NCBI GenBank assembly: GCA_963758205.1
Contig: CAVWUM010000001.1
Location: 248,001-312,000, forward strand
Reading direction: 5' to 3'
Origin: Owenweeksia sp963758205
Lineage (GTDB): Bacteria > Bacteroidota > Bacteroidia > Flavobacteriales > Schleiferiaceae
DNA: 64,000 bases
Below the pieces are notes generated by a model. The model searched no databases. It was not told where the DNA came from and saw only the letters and a program-made list of their open reading frames with translations. This document shows, one piece after another, positions 8,934 through 17,547 of this stretch. Each line of letters starts with the position of its first letter. Position 1 is the stretch's first letter. The translations under genes and the position numbers were made by a program.

Positions 8934-9655
8934 CGCGCTGCATTTTCCAGTTTCCTGCGATAAATCTGGATAGTATTTTCCAGCCCCAGGTAAAGGGCTT
9001 CAGAAATAAGCGCATGCCCAATAGAAACCTCTAAAAGGCCGGGCACATTGGCGGCAAAGTATTCCAGGTTTTCCTGGTTGAGATCATGACCGGCATTTAC
9101 ACCCAGGCCATATTGGGTGGCAATTCTGGCGGCTTCTGTATAGGGAGCAACTGCATTCTCCGGATCTTTTACGTAACCCGTTGCATAGTCTTCCGTATAG
9201 AGTTCAATTCTATCCGCGCCTACTTTGGCGGCTCCTTCTATAAAATCCTCGTTACACTCCATAAATATGGAAACGCGAAGGTTTTCGGCTTTTAGCCTTT
9301 TTACTATTCCACGTAATAAATCTTCATTTTCTATAGTATCCCAACCGGCATTGGAGGTTAGCACTCCGGGCGGATCAGGTACCAGGGTAACCTGTTCCGG
9401 TTTTACCTCAAGCACCATATTCATAAAATCCTCAGATGGATACCCTTCAATATTATATTCGGTGGTTACAATTTTCTTTAGATCGTAAACGTCATTATAT
9501 CGTATATGCCTTTCATCCGGCCGTGGGTGAACAGTGATGCCCTGGGCTCCGAATTTTTCGCAATCTGAGGCTACCTGTAAAAGGTTGGGTACATTGCCTC
9601 CACGGGCGTTTCGCAGGGTGGCAATTTTATTAATGTTTACGCTAAGTCTTGTCAT
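8930..9655 (-). CDS. pdxJ: Pyridoxine 5'-phosphate synthase
   Basis: 241 residues from the ATG at 9655 (MTRLSVNINKIATLRNARGG); an upstream in-frame start 3 codons earlier would sit inside the predicted promoter. PdxJ joins 3-amino-2-oxopropyl phosphate and 1-deoxy-xylulose 5-phosphate to make pyridoxine 5'-phosphate, the last step of the DXP-dependent vitamin B6 route. Characteristic segments: VNINKIATLRNARGG, ITVHPRPDERHI, VTLVPDPPG and the C-terminal GVNAGHDLNQENL. Length is standard. First gene of the operon that continues into the LD-carboxypeptidase and YraN genes; divergent from the CBS/ACT gene. Confidence 0.96.
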   Translation of the reverse strand: MTRLSVNINKIATLRNARGGNVPNLLQVASDCEKFGAQGITVHPRPDERHIRYNDVYDLKKIVTTEYNIEGYPSEDFMNMVLEVKPEQVTLVPDPPGVLTSNAGWDTIENEDLLRGIVKRLKAENLRVSIFMECNEDFIEGAAKVGADRIELYTEDYATGYVKDPENAVAPYTEAARIATQYGLGVNAGHDLNQENLEYFAANVPGLLEVSIGHALISEALYLGLENTIQIYRRKLENAAR

Positions 9656-9661
9656 ACAGGG

Positions 9662-9669
9662 CAAATATA
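9662..9669 (-). promoter_or_regulatory. Bacteroidota -7 promoter box (TATATTTG) for pdxJ
   Basis: TATATTTG on the minus strand, 6 bases upstream of the pdxJ ATG, implying a very short or nearly leaderless transcript. It faces the TAGTTTTG box at 9676-9683 of the divergent gene only 6 bases away. Confidence 0.5.
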
Positions 9670-9675
9670 AATCCT

Positions 9676-9683
9676 TAGTTTTG
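9676..9683 (+). promoter_or_regulatory. Bacteroidota -7 promoter box (TAGTTTTG) for the CBS/ACT gene
   Basis: TAGTTTTG on the plus strand matches TAnnTTTG and lies 10 bases before the ATG at 9694. A TTG at 9649-9651 is 24 bases upstream, slightly too far for a standard -33 element. Confidence 0.45.
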
Positions 9684-9693
9684 CTTGCAACAT

Positions 9694-10360
9694 ATGAAGG
9701 TAGATAATCATTTATTAAACGATCTTAAACCCCTTACTGATACTGATGAGGTGGGGGTGATACTGGATACAATGGAGGAGCTTAAATTCTCACATCTGGC
9801 AGTGGTAAATCAGGAAAGAATTTACCTGGGTGTGGTGTGTGAGGATGACCTCCTTGAGGTTTCCGAAGAAACAGACCCGCTAGGTAAGCATTCGCATTTA
9901 ATCAAATCATATTCAATAACCCAAGAGGCCAATTTATTTGATGCCATAAAGATTATAGGTGAAGGCAACCTCAGTTTGCTGCCTGTAATTAATGATGGCA
10001 AAAAGTATGTAGGCTACCTTTCTACTACGGAGGTTATGCAGGATTTAGGTCGCGAGCTTACTTTTTCTGAACCCGGTGGTGTTATTGTACTGAGAGTTCC
10101 GGTAAGGGATTATCAGCTGGCGCAAATTGCCCAGATAGTTGAATCAGAAGGATGCGCGGATTATAGGCTTTCATCTAGCCAACTCATCTGACCCGGACGA
10201 CCTCACTATTTGCCTTAAAATCAATCAGACGGACCTGAGCCGCATTATTAAATCTTTTGAGCGATATAATTACGTAATACTTGAGGTTTTTCACCATAGT
10301 ATTTTTGATGAAAGTGTGGCCGACCGCTACGAGGCTTTTATGAAATATATAAACACCTAG
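9694..10360 (+). pseudogene. CBS-pair / ACT-like protein, frameshifted
   Basis: Read in two frames this is one protein of about 221 residues, typical of the conserved Bacteroidota CBS-ACT protein encoded just before nadK. Frame 1 from the ATG at 9694 gives two CBS motifs (EELKFSHLAVVNQERIYLGV and LLPVINDGKKYVGYLST), then PGGVIVLRVPVRDYQLAQIA and IVESE. The match to the family then jumps to frame 2 at 10152, giving DARIIGFHLANSSDPDD, then LTICLKINQTDLSRIIKSFERY and the terminal DRYEAFMKYIN. Removing one G of the GG at 10150-10151 restores the frame. As written, frame 1 ends early at 10191. The gene may be truly broken, or the extra base may be a sequencing error; programmed frameshifting has no visible signal. 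Confidence 0.85.
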
Positions 10361-10363
10361 CGG

Positions 10364-11242
10364 ATGAAGGTTGCCGTATTCGGAAAAATTATAAGTGCTG
10401 ATACAAAGCCTTTTATACAAAACCTGCACCAGCACCTTTTGGATATAGGAGCCGAGATTGTGGTAAACAGGCGACTGAACAAATTTATTAAGGAGCATTG
10501 CGATTTTGATCTTTCTTTTGAAGATTACAACAGCCATAAAGACCTTTTGGCCCACGAGCCGGACTTTTTGATTACGGCAGGTGGCGATGGTACCATATTG
10601 GATGCCGTAACCTTTGTACGCGATTCTGGTATCCCGATATTAGGGATAAACACTGGCCGGCTGGGGTTTTTATCCAACGTAAGTAAAGAAAAAATAGGGC
10701 AGGCTGTAACAGCCCTGCAAACCGGGGAGTACACGTTGGATGACCGCTACCTGATGCAGGTGGATGCGCCAGGCCTGGACCTTGATTTGAATTTCGCCCT
10801 TAATGAAGTTACTGTTAGCCGCAAGGATACTACGGCCATGGTAACCATCCACACCTGGATTAATGATAATTACCTGAATAGTTACTGGGCGGATGGCCTG
10901 ATATTAGCCACGCCCACTGGCAGCACCGGCTACTCCTTAAGTTGTGGCGGGCCCATTATTATGCCGGGTTCGGAAAGTTTTGTAATCACACCTATTGCCC
11001 CGCACAATCTCAACGTACGTCCCTTCGTTATCCCCAACAGTATTGAGATAAAGCTGAAGGTTGAAGGTCGTGAAAGGCAGTTTTTAATATCATTGGACAG
11101 CAGGATATACGCCCTTGATATTGGTGCAGAAGTGTTGGTGAAACTCGCTAAGTTTAAAATCAGGTTGGTAAAAACCGAAATTCAGGATTTTGCGGATACC
11201 ATGCGCAATAAACTGATGTGGGGGCTTGATAAGCGCAATTGA
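10364..11242 (+). CDS. nadK: NAD kinase
   Basis: 292 residues, ATG 3 bases after the stop of the CBS/ACT reading. NadK phosphorylates NAD to NADP using ATP or polyphosphate in the cytoplasm. The GGDGT motif is at residues 73-77 (LITAGGDGTILDAV), and the second conserved block reads NEVTVSRKDTTAM, then DGLILATPTGSTGYSLSCGG and a further PITPIAPHNLNVRPFVIP-like stretch. Length matches the family. Cotranscribed with the CBS/ACT gene; synteny with pdxJ, uppS and bamA is standard in Bacteroidota. Confidence 0.97.
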   Translation: MKVAVFGKIISADTKPFIQNLHQHLLDIGAEIVVNRRLNKFIKEHCDFDLSFEDYNSHKDLLAHEPDFLITAGGDGTILDAVTFVRDSGIPILGINTGRLGFLSNVSKEKIGQAVTALQTGEYTLDDRYLMQVDAPGLDLDLNFALNEVTVSRKDTTAMVTIHTWINDNYLNSYWADGLILATPTGSTGYSLSCGGPIIMPGSESFVITPIAPHNLNVRPFVIPNSIEIKLKVEGRERQFLISLDSRIYALDIGAEVLVKLAKFKIRLVKTEIQDFADTMRNKLMWGLDKRN

Positions 11243-11351
11243 TTTCCTTTAGCTTTTATTAATAAAATTAAATAACCGGCAGGTGTAATTTATTATGCTT
11301 GGGTAATCGCTACTTTTTGTAGCCTGCTTTACTCAATCCTGAGTGTTTGAT

Positions 11352-11359
11352 TATATTTG
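11352..11359 (+). promoter_or_regulatory. Bacteroidota -7 promoter box (TATATTTG) for the DUF6089-uppS-bamA operon
   Basis: TATATTTG lies 16 bases before the ATG at 11376. The 133-base gap after nadK also holds a small hairpin (GCTAC / GTAGC around 11309-11323) without a T tail. The nearest TTG is too far upstream to be a good -33 element. Confidence 0.5.
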
Positions 11360-11375
11360 CCCTCATTTTCGTGAA

Positions 11376-12194
11376 ATGAAGTTTAAGGTATTCATAATCA
11401 AATTATTAGCTGTATTTTTTACGCTATCAGCCAATGCTCAGTATTCTGAGGTTGGGCTGTATGGTGGAGGTACTGTATTTATTGGTGATGTAGGTAATTA
11501 TAGCCTTCAATTGCCAAGTGGTTATGCCTTTGGTGCATTTTACAAATACAATTTTAATGATCATTGGGCCCTAAAGGCCCAGGTGAATTATGGCTTCATA
11601 CAAGCTGATGATGCCGAAAGCAGCTTAGATTATCGTGTAAATCGCAACCTTAGTTTTCAATCGCAAATATGGGAGGGTAGTCTTACGGCAGAGTTTAACT
11701 TCCTTTCTTTTGAGCCTGGTACCAAGCGTAATCACACTCCTTATCTTTTGGGTGGCTTTGGGATTTTTTCATTTAATCCGCAGGCCGAATATAATGGTGA
11801 GTTATATGACTTACAGCCTTTAGGTACAGAGGGGCAATTAACCTCTTTTAGCCGTGAAGGTTTATATCCGTTGGCATCAAGCTACTTTGTTTTTGGCTTA
11901 GGTTATAAATGGGCTATTGGCAAGTTTACCACCATTGGTGTAGAAGCAAGTTTTAGAAGCACTAACACAGATTACCTGGACGATGTAAGTGGCCTGTATG
12001 CTGACCCTGTAGTGCTTGAGGAAGAGCGCGGACCTGTAGCTGCAGCCCTTAGTGATAGAAGCCTAACACAAACCAATAAAGAGAATACCTACCGCGGAAA
12101 CCCGCAAAATGATGACTGGTATATATTTACCGGCATAACGTTGCAATTCAAGTTTGGTGAGTTGTATGAAAAATGCGCCAACTTTGTAAAATAA
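11376..12194 (+). CDS. DUF6089 family outer-membrane beta-barrel-like protein
   Basis: 272 residues from the ATG at 11376, chosen because it begins the signal peptide MKFKVFIIKLLAVFFTLSANAQ; a GTG 11 codons upstream overlaps the promoter box. Mature start YSEVGLYGGGTVFIGDVGNY is the hallmark of the DUF6089 family, followed by alternating aromatic beta strands (FGAFYKYNFNDHWALKAQVN) and a C-terminal strand WYIFTGITLQFKFGELYEK. It is predicted as a small barrel in the outer membrane. It sits directly before uppS and bamA, overlapping the uppS start by one base (TAATG). Function is unknown; context suggests cell-envelope assembly. Confidence 0.85.
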   Translation: MKFKVFIIKLLAVFFTLSANAQYSEVGLYGGGTVFIGDVGNYSLQLPSGYAFGAFYKYNFNDHWALKAQVNYGFIQADDAESSLDYRVNRNLSFQSQIWEGSLTAEFNFLSFEPGTKRNHTPYLLGGFGIFSFNPQAEYNGELYDLQPLGTEGQLTSFSREGLYPLASSYFVFGLGYKWAIGKFTTIGVEASFRSTNTDYLDDVSGLYADPVVLEEERGPVAAALSDRSLTQTNKENTYRGNPQNDDWYIFTGITLQFKFGELYEKCANFVK

Positions 12195-12937
12195 TGAGCT
12201 TAAAGGAACAACTCATAAAAGAACGATTACCGGAACATGTTGCCGTGATAATGGATGGCAACGGACGCTGGGCAAAAAATAAGGGTTTTTTAAGGGCTAT
12301 CGGTCATGAAAATGGTGTGGACTCCTTACGCAAAACCGCTACTACCGCTGCAGAACTTGGGATAAAATATCTTACAGTGTATGCTTTTTCAAGCGAAAAC
12401 TGGAATCGCCCCAAAAGCGAGGTAAATGCCCTGATGACGCTTTTAGTAAGCAGCCTTAAAAACGAATTAAAAACTCTTACGGATAATAAAATCCGTTTAA
12501 ATGCGATTGGTAACCTTGATTCACTCCCTAAAAAGTGCTACAAAGAACTTATGGAAGTGATGAAGAAGACTAAAGCGCATGATCATATGACTCTTACCCT
12601 GGCCTTAAGTTATGGCTCAAAGGAAGAACTGACCAATACCGTAAGGGCTATTGCCCAACAAGTGGCAGAGGGTACCCTGGCTCCTGATGATATTACTGAA
12701 AACACCGTGGAGCAACACCTTTTTACAGCCGGAATGCCTGATCCTGACCTGCTGATCCGTACAAGTGGAGAAAGCAGGATCAGCAATTTTATGCTTTGGC
12801 AAATTGCTTATTCCGAGTTGTTTTTCAGCGATAAGCTATGGCCCGATTTTCAGGAAGAGGACTTTTACGAAGCCCTGGTGGACTATCAAAACAGGGAACG
12901 AAGATTCGGTAAAATAAGTGAACAAATTAAGCCTTGA
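12194..12937 (+). CDS. uppS: Isoprenyl transferase (undecaprenyl diphosphate synthase)
   Basis: 247 residues starting MSLKEQLIKERLPEHVAVIM. The enzyme condenses isopentenyl diphosphate with farnesyl diphosphate to make the C55 lipid carrier for peptidoglycan and O-antigen synthesis. The catalytic Asp21 lies in MDGNGRWAKNKGF. Further conserved blocks are YLTVYAFSSENWNRP, then PDPDLLIRTSGESRISNFML and LWQIAYSELFF ending with LWPDF. The ATG overlaps the stop of the DUF6089 gene by one base. Followed immediately by bamA. Confidence 0.96.
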   Translation: MSLKEQLIKERLPEHVAVIMDGNGRWAKNKGFLRAIGHENGVDSLRKTATTAAELGIKYLTVYAFSSENWNRPKSEVNALMTLLVSSLKNELKTLTDNKIRLNAIGNLDSLPKKCYKELMEVMKKTKAHDHMTLTLALSYGSKEELTNTVRAIAQQVAEGTLAPDDITENTVEQHLFTAGMPDPDLLIRTSGESRISNFMLWQIAYSELFFSDKLWPDFQEEDFYEALVDYQNRERRFGKISEQIKP

Positions 12938-12942
12938 GCTGC

Positions 12943-15498
12943 ATGTGCAAATTCAACATAGGCCTGCTGTTGGCCCTTCTCTCTTTTACATGTTCCTATG
13001 CCCAGATTTCTACAGATAAAAATCTGACGGACCTCTCTAGTGAAGCCCCGCGCGAATATGAAATAGGAGGTATATTGGTAACCGGCTCTGCAAACCTGGA
13101 TAACCAGGTGGTAACCCTTATTAGTGGTTTGAGTATTGGTGATAGAATTACCATACCCGGACCGGATATTACAGATGCCATTAAAAACCTGTGGCGCCAA
13201 AAGCTTTTTGATGATATTGGCATATACATTACCGAAGTTAAAGGCGATGTTGTTTTTCTTGAAATAAGGCTTAAAGAATTGCCTAAGCTTAGTAAGTATG
13301 GCATAAGGGGGCTAAAAAAATCAAAGCAAAACGACCTTAGAGAAGAGCTGGATTTGAACAGCGGGGCCATTGTAACCGAAAACCTGGTTATCCAGACTAA
13401 AAATACCGCTCGACAGTTTTTTATGGCTAAAGGCTACCTTAATGCTGAGGTAACCATTGTTACCCGCCCCGATACCAGCCGAAGCAATTCGGTAATCATG
13501 GATATCACCGTAAGGAAGGGTGAGAAGGTAAAGATTAAGGATATCAACTTTCATGGTAATACGGTTACCGAAGTAGATAAAGAACACTTTTTTGACTGGT
13601 TTAACAATACCGAAGGGTTGAGTGATCGTAAGCTGCGCAAGGCCATGAAGGAGACTAAGCGCCAGCGCCTGTGGACCATTTTTAAGAGTTCAAAGCTTAA
13701 TCGTGAAGATTACAAGGAAGACAAGAAGAACATTATTGATAAGTACAACTCGCTTGGTTACCGCGATGCCCGTATTGTAAAAGATACCATCACCCAGGTG
13801 TCTGAGGATCGGATTGTAATTGACATTTACATTGAGGAAGGTAAAAAGTACTACTTCAGAAATATTACCTGGCTGGGAAATACCAAGTATAGTAATGAAA
13901 CCCTTAGTGCAGTTTTAAAAATAAACAAAGGGGATATTTATGATGCCGATTATCTGCAGGAGCGCTTGTTTGCTGATCCTAATGGTGGGGATGTAAGTTC
14001 ACTTTACCTTGATAATGGATACCTCTTTTTTGACCTGAACCCGGTTGAGGTCTTAGTGGAAAATGACTCCATAGACCTTGAGATGCGTATACGCGAGGGC
14101 CGTGAGGCTACCATAAGAAGTGTAACCGTGGTGGGTAATGACAGAACCAATGATCATGTAGTTCTTCGTGAATTAAGAACCCGCCCTGGCGACCTTTTCC
14201 GCAGGAGCGATATACAGCGAAGCTTACGCGAATTGCAGCAGTTGGGCTTTTTTGAACCTACCGCGCTTGATGTAAAGCCAATGCCAGATGCAGAAACCGG
14301 AACTGTTGATATTGAGTACTCTGTAGTTGAACGCAGTACCAGCCAGCTGGAGCTTCAGGGCGGCTGGGGTGGTAACCGTATTGTGGGTACGCTGGGTCTT
14401 AACTTCAACAACTTTTCGGCCCGTAACATATTTAAAAAGGGGGCGTGGCAACCTTTACCTTCCGGGGATGGGCAAACCATTAACCTGAGAGCACAAAGTA
14501 ATGGGCCAACATTTCAATCGTACAGCGCTTCGTTTACCGAGCCCTGGTTGGGCGGTAAAAAACCCATTTCACTTACCACCTCAATTTATCATAACGTACA
14601 GAATTCGCTGCGTTCTAAAAGTGATCCGCAGTATTTTTCACTAAAGATTACCGGGGTAACCGTAGGGTTGGGAATGAGGCTTAAAAAACCGGATGACTAC
14701 TTTACGTTATACCAGGCTATAGATTTTCAGCGCTTCGATCTTAACAATTATTCATTTCCGTCAAATGGTATCTTTTTTCCTGAAAATGATCTTTACAACA
14801 TTTCCTATAAAATAACCCTTGGAAGAAACAGCACCGATTACCCCATTTATCCCCGTAAGGGTAGCCTGTTTAACATAACGGGTGAGGCCACCTTGCCATA
14901 CTCATTATTCAGGCCGGAGACGAATTATGGCGAAATGCCTGCCTCTGAGCGCTATAAGTTTTTAGAGTATTATAAGATTAAGGTAAACAGTAGCTGGTTT
15001 ACTGAAATATTGCCAAAACTGGTTATAAAGGCTGCTGGTGAGTTTGGTTACCTGGGCGCCTTTAATCAGGATTTGGGTATACCACCTTTTGAGCGTTTTT
15101 ACCTTGGGGGTGCCGGTCTTCAAAACTTTGTACTTGATGGTCGAGAAGTTGTAGGTTTAAGAGGTTACCCGGATAATGCGGTATTACCTGAAACCCGTGT
15201 TGATGGACTTGCCGGTGCAGTTTATAATAAATTTATTCTCGAGTTACGCTACCTGATTACGGAAAACCCCAGTGCGCAGATATTTACGCTTGGTTTTCTG
15301 GAAGCGGGTAACAGCTACTCCAATTTTGACAACTATGAACCGTTTAAGCTTAAAAGATCTGCAGGTATGGGTGTAAGGATATTTATGCCCATGTTCGGTC
15401 TGTTGGGAGTGGACTTTGGGTATGGATTTGACAGACTGCCCGGAGCCATTGATGTAAGCGGCTGGAACACCCACTTCATTATTGGTCAGCAATTTTAA
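12943..15498 (+). CDS. bamA: Outer-membrane protein assembly factor BamA
   Basis: 851 residues from the ATG at 12943; a TTG 3 codons earlier overlaps the uppS stop and is a weaker choice. A signal peptide (MCKFNIGLLLALLSFTCSYAQ) precedes POTRA-like domains (EIGGILVTGSANLDNQVV, KIKDINFHGNTVTEVDKEHF, YFRNITWLGNTKYSNETLSA, TIRSVTVVGNDRTNDHVVLR) over residues ~50-470. The C-terminal half is the Omp85 barrel, with the lid-loop type motif LRGYPDNAV and a final strand ending HFIIGQQF. It folds beta-barrel proteins into the outer membrane. It lies between uppS and two Skp-like chaperones that serve the same pathway. Confidence 0.96.
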   Translation: MCKFNIGLLLALLSFTCSYAQISTDKNLTDLSSEAPREYEIGGILVTGSANLDNQVVTLISGLSIGDRITIPGPDITDAIKNLWRQKLFDDIGIYITEVKGDVVFLEIRLKELPKLSKYGIRGLKKSKQNDLREELDLNSGAIVTENLVIQTKNTARQFFMAKGYLNAEVTIVTRPDTSRSNSVIMDITVRKGEKVKIKDINFHGNTVTEVDKEHFFDWFNNTEGLSDRKLRKAMKETKRQRLWTIFKSSKLNREDYKEDKKNIIDKYNSLGYRDARIVKDTITQVSEDRIVIDIYIEEGKKYYFRNITWLGNTKYSNETLSAVLKINKGDIYDADYLQERLFADPNGGDVSSLYLDNGYLFFDLNPVEVLVENDSIDLEMRIREGREATIRSVTVVGNDRTNDHVVLRELRTRPGDLFRRSDIQRSLRELQQLGFFEPTALDVKPMPDAETGTVDIEYSVVERSTSQLELQGGWGGNRIVGTLGLNFNNFSARNIFKKGAWQPLPSGDGQTINLRAQSNGPTFQSYSASFTEPWLGGKKPISLTTSIYHNVQNSLRSKSDPQYFSLKITGVTVGLGMRLKKPDDYFTLYQAIDFQRFDLNNYSFPSNGIFFPENDLYNISYKITLGRNSTDYPIYPRKGSLFNITGEATLPYSLFRPETNYGEMPASERYKFLEYYKIKVNSSWFTEILPKLVIKAAGEFGYLGAFNQDLGIPPFERFYLGGAGLQNFVLDGREVVGLRGYPDNAVLPETRVDGLAGAVYNKFILELRYLITENPSAQIFTLGFLEAGNSYSNFDNYEPFKLKRSAGMGVRIFMPMFGLLGVDFGYGFDRLPGAIDVSGWNTHFIIGQQF

Positions 15499-15520
15499 TT
15501 TAAGTAATTTCGCCCGCCTC

Positions 15521-16027
15521 ATGAAAAGGAGCATACTCTTACTACTTGGTCTGGTTTTTGGTTTTCAGGTGTCCGCTCAGCGATTTGGCATAGTGGATAG
15601 CGAATTGATTTTAACAAAAATCCCCGCCTACGGGCAGGCTCAAAAACAGCTTGATCAGCTTTCGTCACAATGGCAGGGAGAAGTAGAAGCCATACTTGCA
15701 GAGGTTGAAAAACTAAAGCAGGCCTATAATGCCGAAAAAGTTTTGCTAACCGAGCAGCTGCAAAAGGAAAAGCTGGCTGAAATAGAAGCGAAGGAAAAAG
15801 AGGCTAAGGAGTTACAGCGAAAGTACTTTGGCCCGACCGGGGAGATATTTAAAAAGAGACAGGAATTAATAAGGCCAATACAGGATCAGATTTACAACGC
15901 AGTGCAGGATGTGGCCCGGAGGCGTAAACTGGATGTGGTTTTTGACAAAAGCAGCGATTTGATAACGCTTTATGATAATGGCTCAGCAGATATTAGTGAT
16001 GATGTGCTGAAAAAGATGGGATATTAA
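15521..16027 (+). CDS. Skp/OmpH family periplasmic chaperone (first of two)
   Basis: 168 residues from the ATG at 15521; the in-frame start 13 codons upstream overlaps bamA. Signal peptide MKRSILLLLGLVFGFQVSAQ, then RFGIVDSELILTKIPAYGQAQ, a long Lys/Glu/Gln coiled coil (VEAILAEVEKLKQAYNAEKV onward) and the C-terminal VQDVARRRKLDVVFDKSSDL typical of OmpH/Skp. Skp trimers hold unfolded outer-membrane proteins in the periplasm and deliver them to BamA. Directly downstream of bamA with a 22-base gap. Confidence 0.92.
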   Translation: MKRSILLLLGLVFGFQVSAQRFGIVDSELILTKIPAYGQAQKQLDQLSSQWQGEVEAILAEVEKLKQAYNAEKVLLTEQLQKEKLAEIEAKEKEAKELQRKYFGPTGEIFKKRQELIRPIQDQIYNAVQDVARRRKLDVVFDKSSDLITLYDNGSADISDDVLKKMGY

Positions 16028-16057
16028 AATTGTAACAAAGAGAAACACTTTATAAAG

Positions 16058-16579
16058 ATGAGAAAACAGATAGCGGTATTAACCCTTGCCTTAGGAATGT
16101 TGATGAGCTTTGGCGCATTAGCCCAGCAAAAAATAGGGCATATCAATGCTGATGAATTATTAGCTATGATGCCAGAGGCAAAAGCCGCACAAACCGAGTT
16201 GGAAACCTACGGAAAGCAACTTGAAAAGGAGTTGGCCGAAATGGAAAATGAACTTGACGCGAAATACAAGGCATTTGTTGAGAACCAGGCTGTGCTTACC
16301 ACTTTGGCTAAGCAAAGCAAGCAGCAGGAGCTTCAGCAATTGCAGCAGCGCATACAGGAGTATGGTCAAAATGCGCAGCGCGATCTTCAGAACAAGCAGG
16401 TAGAGTTATTACAGCCAATTATTGAAAAAGCTACTAAAGCCGTTCAGGATGTGGCCAAAGAAAACGGTTACGCCTATATTCTGGATAGCTCTCAAAGCAA
16501 AGCCGTAGTGATCTATCAAACCGATGCTACCGATATTATGGCCCTGGTTAAGAAAAAGCTTGGTATCGTAACCGAGTAA
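16058..16579 (+). CDS. Skp/OmpH family periplasmic chaperone (second of two)
   Basis: 173 residues. Signal peptide MRKQIAVLTLALGMLMSFGALAQ, then KIGHINADELLAMMPEAKAA, an extended coiled coil rich in Gln/Leu/Glu and the C-terminal VQDVAKENGYAYILDSSQSK. It is a diverged duplicate of the gene 30 bases upstream: both share the VQDVA block and length, but the linker sequences differ. Two Skp-like genes after bamA are common in Bacteroidota. A strong hairpin follows at 16604-16634. Confidence 0.92.
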   Translation: MRKQIAVLTLALGMLMSFGALAQQKIGHINADELLAMMPEAKAAQTELETYGKQLEKELAEMENELDAKYKAFVENQAVLTTLAKQSKQQELQQLQQRIQEYGQNAQRDLQNKQVELLQPIIEKATKAVQDVAKENGYAYILDSSQSKAVVIYQTDATDIMALVKKKLGIVTE

Positions 16580-16603
16580 GCTCAAAAATTAAAATAAATT
16601 AGC

Positions 16604-16640
16604 ATCCCGTAATACCTTATTGGTGTTGCGGGATTCTTAT
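16604..16640 (+). terminator. Rho-independent terminator after the bamA-skp genes
   Basis: A 13-bp stem (16604-16616 with 16622-16634, two G:T wobbles) with a 5-base loop, followed by a T-rich TCTTATTTCT. It ends the Skp transcript just before murI and may let only part of the transcription through to murI. Confidence 0.75.
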
Positions 16641-16651
16641 TTCTACACGTT

Positions 16652-17443
16652 TTGCAAAAACCCATTGGCATTTTTGATTCAGGCGTAGGCGGGCTCACAG
16701 TGGCATCGGCCATTAAGCGTATGTTGCCAAACGAGTCTTTCGTTTATTTTGGCGATACCAAACACTCTCCCTACGGTGATAAGTCTGACGAAACCATAAA
16801 AAAGTACTCTGACGAAATAACCAGTTTTTTGCTGGAGCAGGGCTGTAAGGCTATTGTTATAGCTTGTAATACGGCTTCTGCGGTGGCCTATCCCTATCTT
16901 AAAGAAAAGCATCCTGATATCCCGATTATTAACGTGGTAGATCCGGTAGTAGCTCATGTTGGTAGTAAAATAAACAGTAAGGTGGGGATTATTGCCACCC
17001 GCGCCACTACCAAGTCCGGAATATATCCTAAAAAGCTAAAGCGGCTAAATCCCAAATTACACGTGGCGTCTGCGGCCACGCCTTTATTGGTTGGCATTGT
17101 AGAAGAAGGGTTTATGAATACCAAAGTGAGTGCTGGTGCTATAGAGACTTACCTGGGCAGCAAAAAGTTTTCTGATGTCACTACCATTATTTTAGGGTGT
17201 ACCCATTTTCCGCTATTACAGCGGGAAATTGAGAGCTTTTATGGAGGCCGTGCCGAGGTGGTTGACTCTCCCGAATTGGTAGCACATCACCTTAAGCTGG
17301 AGCTTGCTAAGCACAAAATAACCAGCGAGAACAAAGTTGCCGATTACCACTTTTTTGTATCCGATAAAACTGAAGCCTTCGCACGTACCGCAAAAATGTT
17401 TTTTGGTGGAGATATAAAGCTGGAAGAGCGTGCCTTAAGCTAA
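16652..17443 (+). CDS. murI: Glutamate racemase
   Basis: 263 residues starting at TTG (16652); no in-frame ATG exists that would keep the conserved start QKPIGIFDSGVGGLTVASAI. MurI converts L-Glu to D-Glu for peptidoglycan. Catalytic residues are in place: Asp9/Ser10 in IFDSGVGG, Cys72 in VIACNTASA, Cys183 and His185 in ILGCTHFPLL. Length is normal. The gene begins only 18 bases after the terminator hairpin downstream of the second skp gene; a rare start codon and this position both suggest low expression. It completes the envelope-biogenesis series. Confidence 0.95.
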   Translation: MQKPIGIFDSGVGGLTVASAIKRMLPNESFVYFGDTKHSPYGDKSDETIKKYSDEITSFLLEQGCKAIVIACNTASAVAYPYLKEKHPDIPIINVVDPVVAHVGSKINSKVGIIATRATTKSGIYPKKLKRLNPKLHVASAATPLLVGIVEEGFMNTKVSAGAIETYLGSKKFSDVTTIILGCTHFPLLQREIESFYGGRAEVVDSPELVAHHLKLELAKHKITSENKVADYHFFVSDKTEAFARTAKMFFGGDIKLEERALS

Positions 17444-17447
17444 AATA

Positions 17448-17480
17448 TTTTGCTGTCTCCGCGTTTTGCGGAGTGCAAAA
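17448..17480. terminator. Bulged hairpin between convergent murI and the alpha/beta hydrolase gene
   Basis: A two-part stem: TTTTGC (17448) with GCAAAA (17475) outside, CTCCGC with GCGGAG inside, loop GTTTT. On the minus strand the outer arm supplies a T run (TTTTTGC at the 5' side only), so neither direction has a clean T tail. It probably ends transcription between the converging genes, but this is uncertain. Confidence 0.4.
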
Positions 17481-17547
17481 AGTGGCTCGTTATTATTGCA
17501 TTACATCTACTTACCGGTCAACTTTTTAAGTTTGATAATATTGAATT

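Noticed and set aside
10141..10160. Programmed ribosomal frameshift as explanation for the split CBS/ACT gene
   Set aside because: No slippery heptamer, downstream pseudoknot or internal Shine-Dalgarno-like signal is visible, and family members are normally encoded in one frame.
10184..10555. 123-codon minus-strand frame across the CBS/ACT-nadK junction
   Set aside because: It lies antisense to two conserved genes and shows no signal, domain or start features.
11309..11323. Hairpin GCTAC-TTTTT-GTAGC as nadK terminator
   Set aside because: The stem is only 5 bp and no T run follows it.
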